From Bimastos eiseni (lineage: Eukaryota > Annelida > Clitellata > Crassiclitellata > Lumbricidae), in assembly GCA_959347315.1 (NCBI GenBank), contig OY365807.1, positions 36,131,072 through 36,195,071 on the forward strand: 64,000 bases of DNA, in the 5' to 3' direction. Positions within the stretch are counted from its first letter, which is position 1. Every line of letters begins with the position of its first letter. Of this stretch, positions 38,001 to 53,000 are shown one piece after another. The translations under genes were made by a program, and so were the position numbers. The notes beneath the pieces are model-generated. The model was not told the DNA's origin, ran no database searches, and saw only the letters and a list, made by a program, of their open reading frames with translations.

Positions 38001-41000
38001 TAAAGTTAAGCTGGTAAGTCATGACTGCAGCAGAAAAAGTACTATACCAAATGGCATCTTGGCGATGATGGGTGACAAAGCCTCCAACCAATCTCCAGAT
38101 CCATTGGCATTTGCGGCAGCCACACGGAATAAATACTCATTGTTTTCAGTCAATCCTTGGACGTCAATCTCTGGATTCTAGTTACAATAGAACCAATCTA
38201 AGTAAACCAGTGTATTATTAATGATAACTGAAAGATTTATGTTAGTTTATTTCATATCAATATAATAATCATCAACAAACTGTCTACTAGAGAGTAAAAT
38301 CTCATAAAATCTGTTCAATCAGCATGGCTATCCCTGTAATTTTTTGGACAATTATAATTAAAATTATTATATTATTAGTTAGAGCAGTATTAATTAGTAT
38401 TATTATTATTAGTATCTGAGTCCTACTTCCTTTGGCCATAAAGTCAAAAGATCAGCTGGAGGTAATGAACCACAAGATTCGCTCCAGGTCAAAAATTGGG
38501 CCGGTAGTCAGTCTTAATAAAGCTTCATTCTCTAAGGACCATCAGTCGATGGTTCAGACCAATTGTGAGTGAGGGAAAGAAACCGCCTCAAGACAAATAG
38601 AAATATGCAAAATGATCTTAAGTAAAATAAACTCCATTTGATTCAGAATTTCTCTGATCAGGTACCGAATCCACAAAAAGTGTTGCTGATAATTCTGACC
38701 TTTGCAAAGGAAGCCACAGTTGTCCAGTAGGGTTTCCCAGTTTCCTTCCTCTCGACAATATAGTGAGTCACCTTGGAACCGCCATCATCCTCGGGTGGCT
38801 TCCACTTTAGATGACATGCATTCTTAGTAATGTCAGAAACTTGAAGAGGAGGTCCACAGATGCCAGGTGGGGCTAAATAAACAAAAACAGCCACTGTATA
38901 CCTGTATACCATCAAACAAAGTTGTACCATACTATACCATAGTTTGAAAGTCTAGAGAGAAATGAATGTGACTCCCATGTACAACCACATCTGTTGCATC
39001 ATATCTGGTTAGTTCTTCTTACACTGGCAAAAAATTTGTCACTATCATCAAGTATGGCTTAATGAGCATCGTTATCAGAATAATTCTTTCTATTACAATC
39101 ACAGTAATTTGACAACAGCATATAAACATAAAAAAAATCAAACTCTCGTAACATCTTCATATCTTTACATGTAAATGCAAAGATATAAAGGTCACGAGCA
39201 CATAAATATATAAAATAAACCTGATTCATATATATACCTTTGACCTTAACTGGAATTTCACAAGTGCCAACACCGCTCTCATTGGAGATTTCAACTTTGT
39301 ACCTTCCAGTGTCATCTTTATCAGCATCTGTTGTTCAAGCACCAACATACGTACTGTTATCACGAATATAAATAAAGGCCATATGGCAGGCAACACAGAC
39401 ATAATCTAGATATTGAAACTATTGTACAGTACAGTAAGTTGTTCATTGCAAGTCTCCATATAAGTGCTTGGTCATGGTCATGTAGCCAAAGGATGCATAA
39501 CAATATCTAAGAATGACAAATCAAATCCAACAACTATGTATACACACTAACACATACACACACATAATTTTACGTCTAACCTTTCCATGCAGGATACATG
39601 GTTTAACAATAAGCCACATTCACCCATTACAAGGTCAATCTTATGCAGAGAAAAGAATGCTAGCTATGTTGTCCTCTGCTACCAAATAGTAGAAAGAAAA
39701 CCAAGTGATACAGCCATTGTAGAACTTTCACGAGGTTCCGAAAATGTGCAATGCAAATGTCTTGACCAGATACATAGTTTGGCAGTCTGTGCAAAAGCCT
39801 CAACAGAAATGGTCATACCTTTGATCTGAAGTATGACATAACCGTCATAGGGAATCAGTTTAACACGGTCATTTCCATCTGGAACATCGCGATTGTCCTT
39901 TTTCAGCTTGAATGAGAATGGACCGGTGCCGCTAAATGGTATTTTGACCTTCAACGTTTCTCCCTTTTCAACTCCTTGCTCTTTCAAATTAGATTCAACA
40001 GATGGTGGAGCTGAGGAAAAAGAAAACAAGTAACGGTCATAGATTTTATTTCCATATAAAAAAACGAAATGCTTGCACTCTGATAGTGACAGTCCCAAGG
40101 ATGGATTAGAGGGCACCACTAATGATCTTTATCATCACACTGTTGTTAACCCTTTAACGACCAAGTGTAAGTGTAAGGCATAATCAATAAAGCTGGTTAT
40201 TAAAGGGTTAAACTGAATATACCAATAATAAAACTCTTTCCTTGTAAAAGGATACAAATAAATTATAGAGCAGCTTCATAATCTCTTTTTCGATATAGAA
40301 AATATACTTTAATTTGGAAACTTATTTGAAACAAATAAAACAGAGCCTTAAATCAGACGCATATATTTTCCAGTATAGGGGCAGAACCAAAACAGAAACT
40401 TACTTTGGACGGTGAGTTTAGCAGAGGCTGACTCCTTTCCTTTAGGGTTGCTGAGTTCACAGGTAAAATCACCAGCATCATCTTCACTGACACCCTTAAC
40501 AATCAGCTGGGATTTATTACCATCTTCTGTGATTCTGAATTTTCCACCTGGCTTAATCTCCAGGCCGTCGTGAAACCTAATATCAAGTTGACAAGTATTG
40601 CCAAACAATTATACAATGCTTAGATACACTGTTAGAATCTATTGAAATGAAATAAGTTGAACTTTTCAAAATAAAGACAATTTTCAAAACTCGTCTGTCT
40701 CTCGTTGTTTCATATTTGGACAGCACAGCACCATTATAATAATTATAGACCTCACTCAATCAAACCTGAGGATGTTAAATACAGAAAGGGTACTAATTGT
40801 AATGCCTAACATAAACTTGTAAATTAACATAGCATCAACATGCTCATTGGAATAGAGTAAATATAAATAATTTAAGAATATTCATTAAATCTGTCCTTTG
40901 GATAACTGTAGTGAATATTGTGTGTCCCTCTGTCCGGCGATGCATTTCCACAGTTTTACAGCTGTTGACTCGAAACCTTCGCCATTGGCTTGAGGAACCC

Positions 41001-44000
41001 CTGAGACACGCACTAGAGGGATTCCTGAACCTTGCAGCTGCCCTCTCCTGGTGTGCAGGGCCAAAAACCTATGGCGCACCTCTCACGCACCCATAAAAGC
41101 AGTTTCCTTTTTATTTGCCAGGATCTTGTCACCTGCGACATATCGTACATGTACCAGCTATACAGTATCGTTTGCACAGTCGGTCACATGGGTATGTACT
41201 ATAAACACTATTTATTTACATGTATCTAGATTCTGTGTATGTGTCTGTCTCTCCCTTTATGCATTTGCACACTTTTACAGCAATTCACGCGAAACCTTCG
41301 CCGTTCGCTTGGGGAACACCTCGGACACCCAGTAGTGGGAGCGGCCGTCGTCTTCCTCCTTGCCATGGCCAAAAACCTGTGCTATTTTGAAGCTGGTAAT
41401 CTTAAAATATTGCACAACAAATGCCCTAGTGACAATAGAGAATTGTTATCTAATAGAGAAAAGTTATCTTCACCAGAAGCACCAAGATAAACTAGGGTAA
41501 TTGTTCCCCTCCCACCTTAACTCAGCTGCTGTGCCAGTCATGTCTTGCCAACAGCACAGACAATCTATATACCACAAGGCATTCAGTTTCAGGCTGTTCT
41601 TGCCCAAAAGCAATGCATGCAAACAGGAGATATTAATGCAGTGAAAAAATAAATTATCTGGTAGCAAATTAGAATCATTTTGGCCCTTAATTACATTGCA
41701 ATATGACCTTTCAAAGTAATTGGACACTGCTGTCTGGCAGCAAGCTACACTACCACTGCAGAGCACTACATGATTTCACATTTCATACATCTTTGAGCTC
41801 TCTTGCCACATGACTTACATAAATAATTTGCAACCACTAATAGCATTTATAAAACTGAACTCACTGAAGGGACAATAATCAAATTCAAATCATTTATCTT
41901 CAGCTGGTAGAATAAACTTTAACTTTCTGTTTAAAAATCTCTCACTTTTATTCAAATTTTTAGCACTGGAAGATTGTCTAAAGTTCAAACATTATCCACA
42001 TCATCCATTCAGAAAGTCTCATCTCAATACGTGCAACCTTTGACACCGTAAACCACCAGCTCTGAACTTCGCGCATATCATGTGCACACCCATAACAAGA
42101 TCTTAAGTTTCTTTAGCACGGCTGGGCAATGCTCCAAGATATCTCTCTGACTATTAGTAAAAATATATCTGTAATAGATTATTTATTCACTTATGATCCC
42201 ATTGATCCTAATCCATTCAAACAACAAGAAGCAGTCCATCTAGAGTGGAAAGCAAAGCTGCAAAAAGATGATGATTGTTACAAATGTAACTGTGACATTT
42301 TTCAAGTAATACCATTTGACATCAGGCTTTGGTTCTCCATCGAATGTCGCTTGGAATTTGGCATCTTCTCCTAGTGGAACTGTAACATTCTCTGGTTTGG
42401 ATAGGAATTCCGGCAAGCGGGCAACTGCAATAAACATCAGCACCTATTTAGGCAAAATTTGTCAGTACATCACATCTGGATCAGCTGAATTCCCAAAGTT
42501 CTGGGATTAAATCACTTTGTGCTGTCAGTTCGTTGTACTCTAGCGACCGTCATGATAAACCATCTCCATTGCTTTCTCTCTGAGGTCTCGTTCCTTAATT
42601 CATCCAGATTCATTCTGGTTCTTTCTTGTATATCATCCATTAATTTCTTCATTGAGCGCCCTCGTTTTCTCTTTCCTTCTCTGCATGCCAACATCATTTA
42701 TTTTTCCATTCCATTTGATTGCACATGTCCAAAAAAAAACCCAGTTCCCTTCTCAACGCTGTTTGTTGTAGCATCTCATCATTCTCAACTCCAATCTTCC
42801 TGCAAACCTCTTCGTTTGTCTTCTTCTCGGTCCAAAATATTCTCTGCATCTTCCTCCATATCCACATTTCGCATGTGTTGATCTTCTTCTCCATGTTCTT
42901 TGTCATTGTCCACGTCTCGCACCCATATAGTACTGTAGGGAAGATCATTGCCCTCACAAGCCTTTTTTTGTGCATCTATGCTTACGTGTTTGTCTTTCCA
43001 TATCTTTTCTATAGGGATTAAATAGCAGACATTAAAAAAAATCATGTCTTATTCTCCGATAATCAACGCTCTCTTCAAACATTGCTCGTCTGGCTTTAGC
43101 ATATGACAAATGCATCCTAAGCATGAAACATCTCATTCACACTCAGCAATGCTATTAAAGGTCTACATTCATTAACTGCATAAGATTGAAATCAAGGAGA
43201 AAGCCCACCTTTCTTCTCACAGACTTTGACTGGTGCAGTGTTGAGGCTGTAATCACCAACTCCAGCACCTGTAACAGCGGCCACGCGAAACTCATACTCC
43301 TGTCCCTCAACGAGACCAGGGATGCTTGCACTTTCACCCTGGATGGGGTAGTCATTTACCTTCTCCCATGTCCCACCTGGCTTACGCTTCTCCACCTGGT
43401 AGCCTGACAATCAGATATAAAGAAATGATAACACACATATACACTACACAAGGAATGATACAATGTCATCTAGCACATTGACAATGATGAATGGTGGAAA
43501 CAGGTCCAGCATATACCACTTCTGGTTCAATTAGCATATATAACATGTTGAAGGTCAGCTTCAAAGACATGATCTGCAGCCTAAATAGATTACTGGTCTA
43601 TCACACTAGAACACCAAAAGACACCAAAAGACGAAGTACATGAAAATTCACATGCTTTGGCAACGAGATTTTCTATTTAAGACAAAGTAGTCATAGAAAA
43701 GAGCTGACTGACTCAGCTTATAAGCATGTTTAATTTACCCAACAAAAACTTACAGAATAGATGACCCAACAAAAACAGCAGACATTAACATTAGCTGGCA
43801 GTGATGGGTCGTAATATTTGTATTGGCATGGAGTGCTCTATGATTAATTAATTTTCATAATAGGTGAGGCAAAAAGTTATTACCCTCTTTATGTGGCAAG
43901 GTATACTAGTGGGCTCTTTGCCGGAGAGAGTACAATTCATAAGTGAAAAATTAAGAAGACCAAGCTGACATAGGCCTATATAATATTACTTTAGCAATAA

Positions 44001-47000
44001 GCTGTTCAAAGGACTAGACATTGACATGGCCTTGACCTGGTGACTAACCTTTGATTGGGCTGCCACCATCACTTCTTGGTTTTGTCCAGCTCAGGTCCAC
44101 AGAGTTCTTAGTTACTTTGTCAATATTTGGAAATCCAGGAGCTGAAGCCTTTGCTTTAAAAATAAACAACAGAGCAGAATGCTGTGTCGTAGGACTACGG
44201 CATAGAATTTCGTTGCACACACATAATAAGCATTTATAATTGTAGTTCAAAATATACAATATATGCAGTCTACATCTGAATTTCACATGCGTATGAATGA
44301 AATATGGACAAGACGACAACACCAGTTTTATAAATATCTTGTACTAGGCTCAGTCTCGATTCTTTGCTTCAATTGGTCCCTCTCTCTCTCTCTCTCTCTC
44401 TGGAATGCGTCTTCTTTTTCTGTTTGCTCCAAAATTCTATCTGGCAGTCTCTCATCCTCTTTTGCTTTACTCAAAACCGGCCTCTTCTCACGGGCCTTGC
44501 GCACTGGCAGCGCTTCTGAACGGTTCAACCCACTAGAGGTGCCTAACATATGCTTAAATAAAACACAATACAATTTGACACAGACAAAGGTCATTGTCAA
44601 CAACCCTAGCATCCACATGATGTTGCTAGATGCTTGATATAGCAAGTTACAGAGGAGGAATATATGTGAAATAGAAAAAACTTACTGGGTTTTGCTTTTG
44701 GAACCACTGTTTCCGAGGGTGCGCTTGGCTCACCAAGTCCAGCGAGGTTCTTGGCCCGAACACGAAACTCGACCTCTTTCCCCTTTTCAAGACCACTGGC
44801 TACAAGAAATAGCTATTTTCAGAAACAGAACCAATCTAGCCTGAAGCCAGTCTAATTTCATTTGTCTGAAGGACACTGTAATGTAAACAATATGCTTTTA
44901 AACTGTATTCAGAATTTGAGCTGAACCCAAGGCACTCAGATAAGTTTACCTAAGGGGAACTTTAGATGGATTTTAGGTGTCTGACTTTGGCACACAGATT
45001 GTACTAAATCTAAATCTGTAAATTAAGTTGTGGTTTATCAGCTTGATTTTGATTAAACGAATGTTGAATTGAATTAATGGCATTCTAAACTACTGATTCA
45101 AGTAAAAGTACATACAGATAACAGACAATTGTTTATCATGCTGTAATGATGCCGGTTTGTTCAGTAAGGTACAGTATGTTGTTAGATCAGTAAGGTGGGA
45201 CAAGATCAGGCCAGAAAAGGTCAAGGAAGGTAATGTCCATTCAAGGCAAGAATTGCCAATCACCCTTGAAAGGCCAAGGAAGGTAATGTCCATTCAAGGC
45301 AAGAATTGCCAATCACCCTTGAAAGGCCAAGGAAGGTAATGTCCATTCAAGGCAAGAATTGCCAATCACCCTTGAAAGGCCAAGGAAGGTAATGTCCATT
45401 CAAGGCAAGAATTGCCAATCACCCTTGAAAGGCCAAGGAAGGTAATGTCCATTCACATCCTGTCTCTTTCAAACAGCATTCATTAGAGGCAAGAATTGCC
45501 GATTACCATTGAATCATTAAGAATCAAATCCAACAGCAGAACAGATTCTGCCAATGAAAGTTCACAGATCAAAAGACACATTTAGCTATTACCTGTGAAC
45601 TTGGTGTCCTTGCATGGAGCCTTGTCATTGAGAGGCTTCCATTTGTTGCTGCCCTTCTCTCGAACTTCAACAACATAACCGGAAACCTTGTTACCACCAT
45701 CTTCGAGAGGCTTATTCCATGACAGGGTTACTGAGTCTTCATCTACATCGTCCACAAATGGTGTTCCAGTCTTGCCAGGAGTATCTGGAAAGAAAAATTT
45801 CTTACCAATCAACATCTTCCTATAATAAATGGTTTTGAGAGGATTAAAAATAAATGCAAAGGTTCACATATACTGCAGCTTCTCAGAACAGTGATAGGAG
45901 AATGAAACAAAATAAACATGAATATTAACACTAATCATAATTATCCTAAAAATATCTTAAGAGTCTCTTTAAATATTATTAGGGCAGAAATCATACCGAA
46001 CTGATGTTTGGCAACAATCGGTCGATCGGTGACGAGCGGTTCACTCTGACCTTGATCGTTAACGGCAGAAACACGAAACTCGTAAGCTTCACCGTCTTTG
46101 AGATCGCCAACATCACACTCTGTGCCACGACAGAATTTACTCACTGGGGTCCACTTGCCAGACTTCTGGTCCTTCTTCTCCACCAGGTAGTGGCTCACAG
46201 GTTTCCCACCATCAGACTATGAGCATACAACCGAACGGTCATACAAACTCATGGAAGTTATTTATGAAATACGTTCCAATAAAACAAGACAAAGAGCAAG
46301 TAAGAATAGTTTAAACAATGACCTAAGGAAGAACAATGGGGCAATCAAGTAATAGTTGATAAGAACCTTAATGACATGAATAATAATATTCAGAAACTTT
46401 GACTTTGATTTCTCAGTTGTTGTGATTATACCAATGAAAGAGTCACAGGAACTTCAGCTAGAAATAAGCTATTTTGATGCTGCAAAAAGTAATTGGAAGC
46501 AGATGCATTGTAGAGTATAATTGAATAAAAATGTCAAAAACCAACAACTGACAGGTTTGACCCCTATGTCACAAATGGTCTATAAAACTTAGTAGTAATT
46601 ATTACAGCTGTTGTAGCAACAACAAAACTGATACAAAACAATTCGCTTGAGCTCACTTTTGGTGGCTTCCAAGACAATTTGCACGACTCTGGTGTGATCT
46701 TTGAGACCTCGAGAGGTCCTTCTGGAGCACTTGGCTTGTCAAGAACTGTTACATTGATGTGTGCTGTATCGGATCCTTTTGGATTCTTCAGATTTACTGC
46801 GTACCTGCCCTGGTCGTCCTTTTGAGCTGCCTTACATACCAGTATAACCTCGTTATCTAGAACTTCAAATTTTATCCTTCCATCTTCCATGATTTCCTTT
46901 GAGCCCTATAAAAAGAAAAAGAATTTCTAGAACAACAGCAGAGGCGCTTAAGAAATTAAGCATAGAATGAATGTCAAACTTCTAATGTACCAGTTTATTA

Positions 47001-50000
47001 ATTATTATTAATATTCTTATTATTATTGTAAAAATAGCAATTGACACTGATACAGCAGAACTCATTATGTCATTGAATATATAATTCAACACACCTATAA
47101 ATATATAAGTGTGGCACGGTGGCTGATAGGTAACGCTCAGTGTGCACTGAGTGTGCGGGTTTAAACCTCGTCCAAGGAGTCACTGTGTAGGAACCATGAG
47201 CAAGTCCCTCACGCACAATTGCTCTGTATTACAACTGCAGTTGTGCCATTGAGGCATATGTGCACTTCTGAGCTGATTGGAAGAAGGGTAATATAAAAGT
47301 TCCGTTTACTGTATTATGTTATTACACATTTGTTCATCAATTTAGGAATCATTTAGGGAAACAGAGTTACATACTCGTTTATTGAAACATTAAGTTGGTT
47401 ATGAATAGATAGATAGTGCTTTTGTCATTATTTCAAGTAAAATTTAAATTAAATTAAACATGGAATTGATTTACTGCCAAACGTACATTAAACCACTTTG
47501 CTGCTGGTGCAGGACTGCCCTTAAATGGAACTTTAATTCTGAAAGGTTCTCCAGCAACAACTGTAATGTCACTCAGTAGGGCATCCAGCAGCACCTTAGG
47601 AGCACCTGCAAGCACAGTAATAAAACAATTATATTTCTTACACTGGATGCAATCAATCATAATATTTTTTTAACAATGCTTCAATAATTCACTTTTGTAT
47701 CATAACCTTTGCAATACTCACTGACTCCATATAAAGTGTTTCAGTTGTATTATCAGAGAGAGTGCAATGCTGTTTCCAGCCAACCTATGCCATCGTGTTG
47801 CTTTCATCCACCTGTCGAGATTTGCTGGTCCTGTGCCTCTCTGTACAGTGATGTGGACCTATCATACCTTATAATGCTCTTATGCATCGGACCATCTTCC
47901 TGGAACGGTCTATCATTATACTTAACTGTTTTGTCACAGACAGGTTGATAAACATTTTCAGGTCCTTGAATAGCACTTTACAAATAGTCAAATTACATTA
48001 TAATATACATACACAAGACAGAAATTTCACCCCAGTCATTCTATTTTTCTATGCTGGAAAATATTGACTTTAAGTTTTGGTTTCTTGTGGTTCTTTCAAA
48101 CAAATTGTACCGATTCTGCTGGTTCTACACATTTTACATGGTAATTCTTTCTAGGATTCACATGGATCCATGGATTCACAATTGCACATACCTAAAATGT
48201 GGCTCAAAAATGTACTAATATCTGTATTGTTCCTAGCATTGCTTTCACTTACATGTTGGAGCAGCTGGCTTAATGGCTTCTGATGTTTCTGCATAGGCTC
48301 CAGTGCCTGCATCATTCACGGCTGCAACACGGAACTCATATGGCCGACCCTCAGAGAGACCTTTCACAGTAAACTGGGTATCCTTTACATCGGAAGGGCT
48401 TGCTCTGCAAAGCAAGGAAAACATTATACAAAAAGAATAAAGATAGTAATTCACTATCCAGAAACAAGTTGTTTTAATCCAACTAGCTTGTAGTTTTCAT
48501 CAAAATATTCATACAGTGAACTCAACAGGTTCTTGTTAGATACTGTTAAGATGTTCAGATATTATTTATGCGCATGTTCAACGATCACGTCGGTCCCAAG
48601 TCCACCTTCATCATTTTTGGTGGATTGTTTTGTCCAGGTGCAGAATTTGCCTATTAGGTTCTGACAGGTTGCTCTTCCGGATATTGATTAAGCTAATGGG
48701 ATGTTTAAAGTGTATCTATTAAATGTCGTCTGTTAGTTACATACATTTGTAACTGGAAATTTGTTTACAATTATTATAACTGTCTAGTGTTAGCACAGAG
48801 TTCTGAGGAAAGCACTAGGGGAAAACCTTTAAAGGACCAAAGGTCCCACCAGCAGGGCAACCAAAATATGGTGATTAAATTAAATTCTGGTGGATGAGGT
48901 AATGAGGGTATATTAAAAAGGTGGAAAGTCTCCAGATTTAACTAGTTACTTAGTTGGAAGCAAACAGATAATGAACAAATAGTTAGTGAATAGACACATC
49001 ATGTACAGTGGGACAAAAGGTGTTTACAGAGTCGATAATTAAACGTTTCAAAGCAGTTTATATTTCGTATCTCAAGTGGTAAGTAGTAACAGACCATGGG
49101 ACTGTTGTATGCAATCGAGAATTTATGCGAATGTCTGTGGAAAGATAGACCGATATAATCACTAACATATTGTAGACAGCATGCACTAGCTAGCTGTAGT
49201 GGTTTCAAGTAGTTCAGATAAGCAGCTGGTAGAAATCTATTCATAAATCTGCATACAAATTCATTAGCTGGGTATAGTGCCATCTGGGAAATTTTTTTAT
49301 ATGGGAAGTCAATAGGTATCTGATAAGGAAATTTTCCTAATGAATTAAAATGCCCAACTACTCTAGATATTCAACTATGCGTGATCATTTGAACCAAAAT
49401 TACAGCGCAGTAGATTAAATAGGGGTGGATATGGGAAAATAGAGATTCCTGCATATTGTTGCAGGTACTAGGTTAGGCGAGGTGCTATATTATCCCGATA
49501 TTTTTAACCATTTTCAAGGATATGCATCCAAATAGTAAAATAAACATATCACAATCAGCAGACATAAAAAGAAACTTAGTTCTATTGTGAAGTGCTGAAA
49601 CTATATTTACCTCGTCCATCTTGTTGAACCCTTTTCCCTCTTTTCTACCACATAGCCTTTGACTGGTTTACCTCCATCTCGGAGTGGAGGCTCCCAGGAC
49701 AGTGTTATGGAATCAGCTGTTGTACCTGTACATTCTGGAATGCCTGGAGCACCTGGAACATCTGTATAAAACAACAATAAATTTTAATTTAAAAACAGTA
49801 ACACACAAGTCACACAAACTGCAAATTCTTAAAATTCTTAAAATTAGGTCTTCCATGTTGGGTATCAGACAGATAAAGACTGAGCAAATGGCTGTTTAAA
49901 AAATCCTAAATAAATACCACATAGCAACTCACATAAAACAGAAGCTTGGAAGCAACTTACCAAAAGGATATTTTGCCTTGACTGGGCCTGATGTCACAAG

Positions 50001-53000
50001 AGGTTCACTCTCGCCGTTTTCATTTACTGCTATAACTCGGAAATCATACTCTTCTCCCTCATCTAAGTTCTTTGCTGTTGCTTGTGTGTCATTGGGAGAT
50101 ATGTTGCCAGGACACTTCTGCCACCTGTTCGATCCTTTTGGCTTCTTCTCCAGAACGTAGCGGTCAATCTTTGATCCTCCATTGTCTTTTGGTGGTTTCC
50201 ACGCGAGTGTTATTTCAGTTGGAGTGGTTTCCAGGACCTCCAGTGGACCCTCCGGAGATGATGGCTTGTCTACAATCAAGAAAACTTACTACAGACAATC
50301 CCTGTTGCAATTACTATTGCTGCTAAGGCTATACGAAAATACTCTAATAAAATCACCATATTCATTTCAAAAATGTTACACATCATAAATGACAGTTTAT
50401 AACATACAAATGTTCCCCACAGAGCAATGCAGGCAACCGCAATCCATCAGCAACAGGGAGACACTATACACAGTAAACTAACTAAAATAAAATGTAAAAT
50501 AAAAGGACCTCACATTTCCACGCATGCCGAGGGCCTCACATTGGCCAAAACCTCCACTGCCTACAATGATGCAAAGAAATCAACTGTTGTCATTGAAATG
50601 CATTGGTTTATAACCACATGACCCTTTGAAAATTAATTAATTTTTTATATTTACACATATAGTAAGCATTTAAAATGACAAGGCATCGATGTCACAATTC
50701 ATTTGAGCGTTAATGACCTGTTCAATGTCAATAAAAACGCACCCACTCAGGACAGGTTTGAAACTGAAACATCTCCATTGCATTGCTGGGCACTTAAGGA
50801 AACAGCTACAGAGAACAGTGATGTTGTGAAATAAAGGTGCTCCAATTTTAGCTACAGAGGTAATGCATTTTCTCACCAAGTACAGTCACTTTGATAGTAG
50901 CCTCAGCCACTCCAGCTGCATTCCTCAGACGCAGAGTGTAGGGTCCGGTATCCTTACGCTGTGCGTCTTTTATCACCAAAAGAGCCTGATTCTCTGTGGT
51001 CTAAAAACAATAATCATCACAGAATAAATTATGTTATTTTCATGGGCTATGTTATTCCCCATATCCTCCTCCTCCTCCTCTTCAATACCACCAAATAGGC
51101 TACCATTAAATTCATCATCATCACCATCATCAATAAAATTCAATATGGGTTTCACATCATAACTGCATCACTCCAGGATCAATTAAGTTTGGCAAATAGC
51201 CACACCCATTTTCCCATTACAAACAATATGCATATATTTGGAGCAACAACAGCATACTAGAGATAATCAATCAATAATAAACATACAGCTTGATAAAAAC
51301 ATTATTTTTGTAACTCCACTGAAGTCATCAACATATTTGCATGCATGCATTAAAACGTCACAAATGAAAACAATTGGTTTCGCGATTTAAAAACAGAAAT
51401 TACCTCAATGCGATTTCTACCACCCTTCTCCACAACATCATCTCCATGATTCCATGTTGTGGTAGGCACAGGCCAGCCTTTAATTGGAACGGCTATTTTT
51501 ATTTCCTGTCCTGCTCTCACTGTAATGTCTTTGATGTGACTCAAATCAATACTTGGCTTCTCTAAAAAAAAAACAGGAATTGTTTAAGATATTCATTTAT
51601 GCTATCATACATCGTTCTTTTACCAGACAGATTGAAGGAGCAAGACTTGAGATAATCAGCTAATTGCAAACATATCTTAACAGCTGAATCTAACCAATAA
51701 GTTTCCATAGCACAATATTAACAATGCACAAGATTAAGGCTGTCAATGGGTATCAGGGTACCCGCCCAAGGCTGATTGTCCGGGAAATAATATCGGTTCT
51801 CGTGTGCCCAACATTCCGCAAAGTGTGCAATTTTACCTGAACAAACACCAGAATATATTCCGTTGATCATAATAATTAGCTGACTGTCCAGGCTAAGAAA
51901 TTTGTTCTCTGGAGCCCGACATTCCCTAAAAATGAGCAATTCATTACATTTCCAAAAGAAATTTCTGTGAGGTCGGGCACCCGCTCTGTGGGTCGACGAG
52001 TACCCAGGCTGTGATTTCAACATTTTCTGACAACCTTACACAAGATATAGATAGCAAAAATGATCAGCAATGCTCCTGTGCTGAAAAAATGTTTCACCAT
52101 TAAACATCACCATAATTTATATTATTCCCACACATTTTTTTTCTTTTTCTAAAGTGCAACAGTACCAATGTGGTTGAGTAGAAACATGTGAGAAGCACAT
52201 CCATTGCATCTAAGCTCCCAGTGAAGCATGTAAATAGCAAACATTTTCATTAAGTAATGCAACTCAAGACCACATTACGTCAATATTGCCAGAGAACAAA
52301 ACATGTTTGTGACAGATACATGACAGCACCAGATCTCAACATTTAGCTTGAACATCCTCTGCCATTTGACGATGCAACTTGGTCATAATGGTTTAAGGAG
52401 AAACCACCTGCAAGTGGAACTTTTTTGCATCAGAGGCAAATAAGCTCTTTCTACAGACAATGCCAATGCAGTTTGAACAAACCTTCAGGTTTCTGAGCCA
52501 CCACGGGACCAGTAGAAGTGCTGGGATTGCCTGGTCCAGCCTCATTGACCGCTTTCACTCGGAATTGATATTCTTCACCTTCTTTCAAATGTGGAACAGT
52601 AAATTCTGTGCCCTTTACAGGGAATGGTGTGGCTTCAGTCCACTCTCCATTTTTGGGCTTCACCTCCACCACATATCCCTCAATTTTCCCTCCTCCATCA
52701 TTTGTTGGCTTGTCCCATGAAAGTGAAACAGAATTTGGTGTAACTTTGTCTACTTTTGGTTGACTTGGTGGTCCAGCCAATGCTGTAAGAAAATAACAAG
52801 CAAAGTATATGTAATGCAAATTGCCTAAAGAAAAACCAAATGTATTTCAAGAAAACAGATTCGCATTACGTAACAGACTAACTTTTCAGCAAGACAAAAC
52901 GTTGACAAGAGTAATGAAGCGTTAAGTGCCTCAATGTAGAAAATTTCTGTATATAGTGGTTGCTTCTGAATATATTTAGAGACCTAACACTTCTATACAA

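Noticed and set aside
47109..47180. tRNA-like sequence considered as a functional tRNA gene
   Set aside because: The B-box is degenerate, no cloverleaf can be drawn, and it recurs as part of a longer SINE.
50973..51155. Acidic open frame with a run of Glu
   Set aside because: Produced by a (CCT)n repeat in the intron between exons 11 and 12.
51718..52023. 101-codon minus-strand open frame
   Set aside because: It coincides with the MITE-like element and shows no protein family features.
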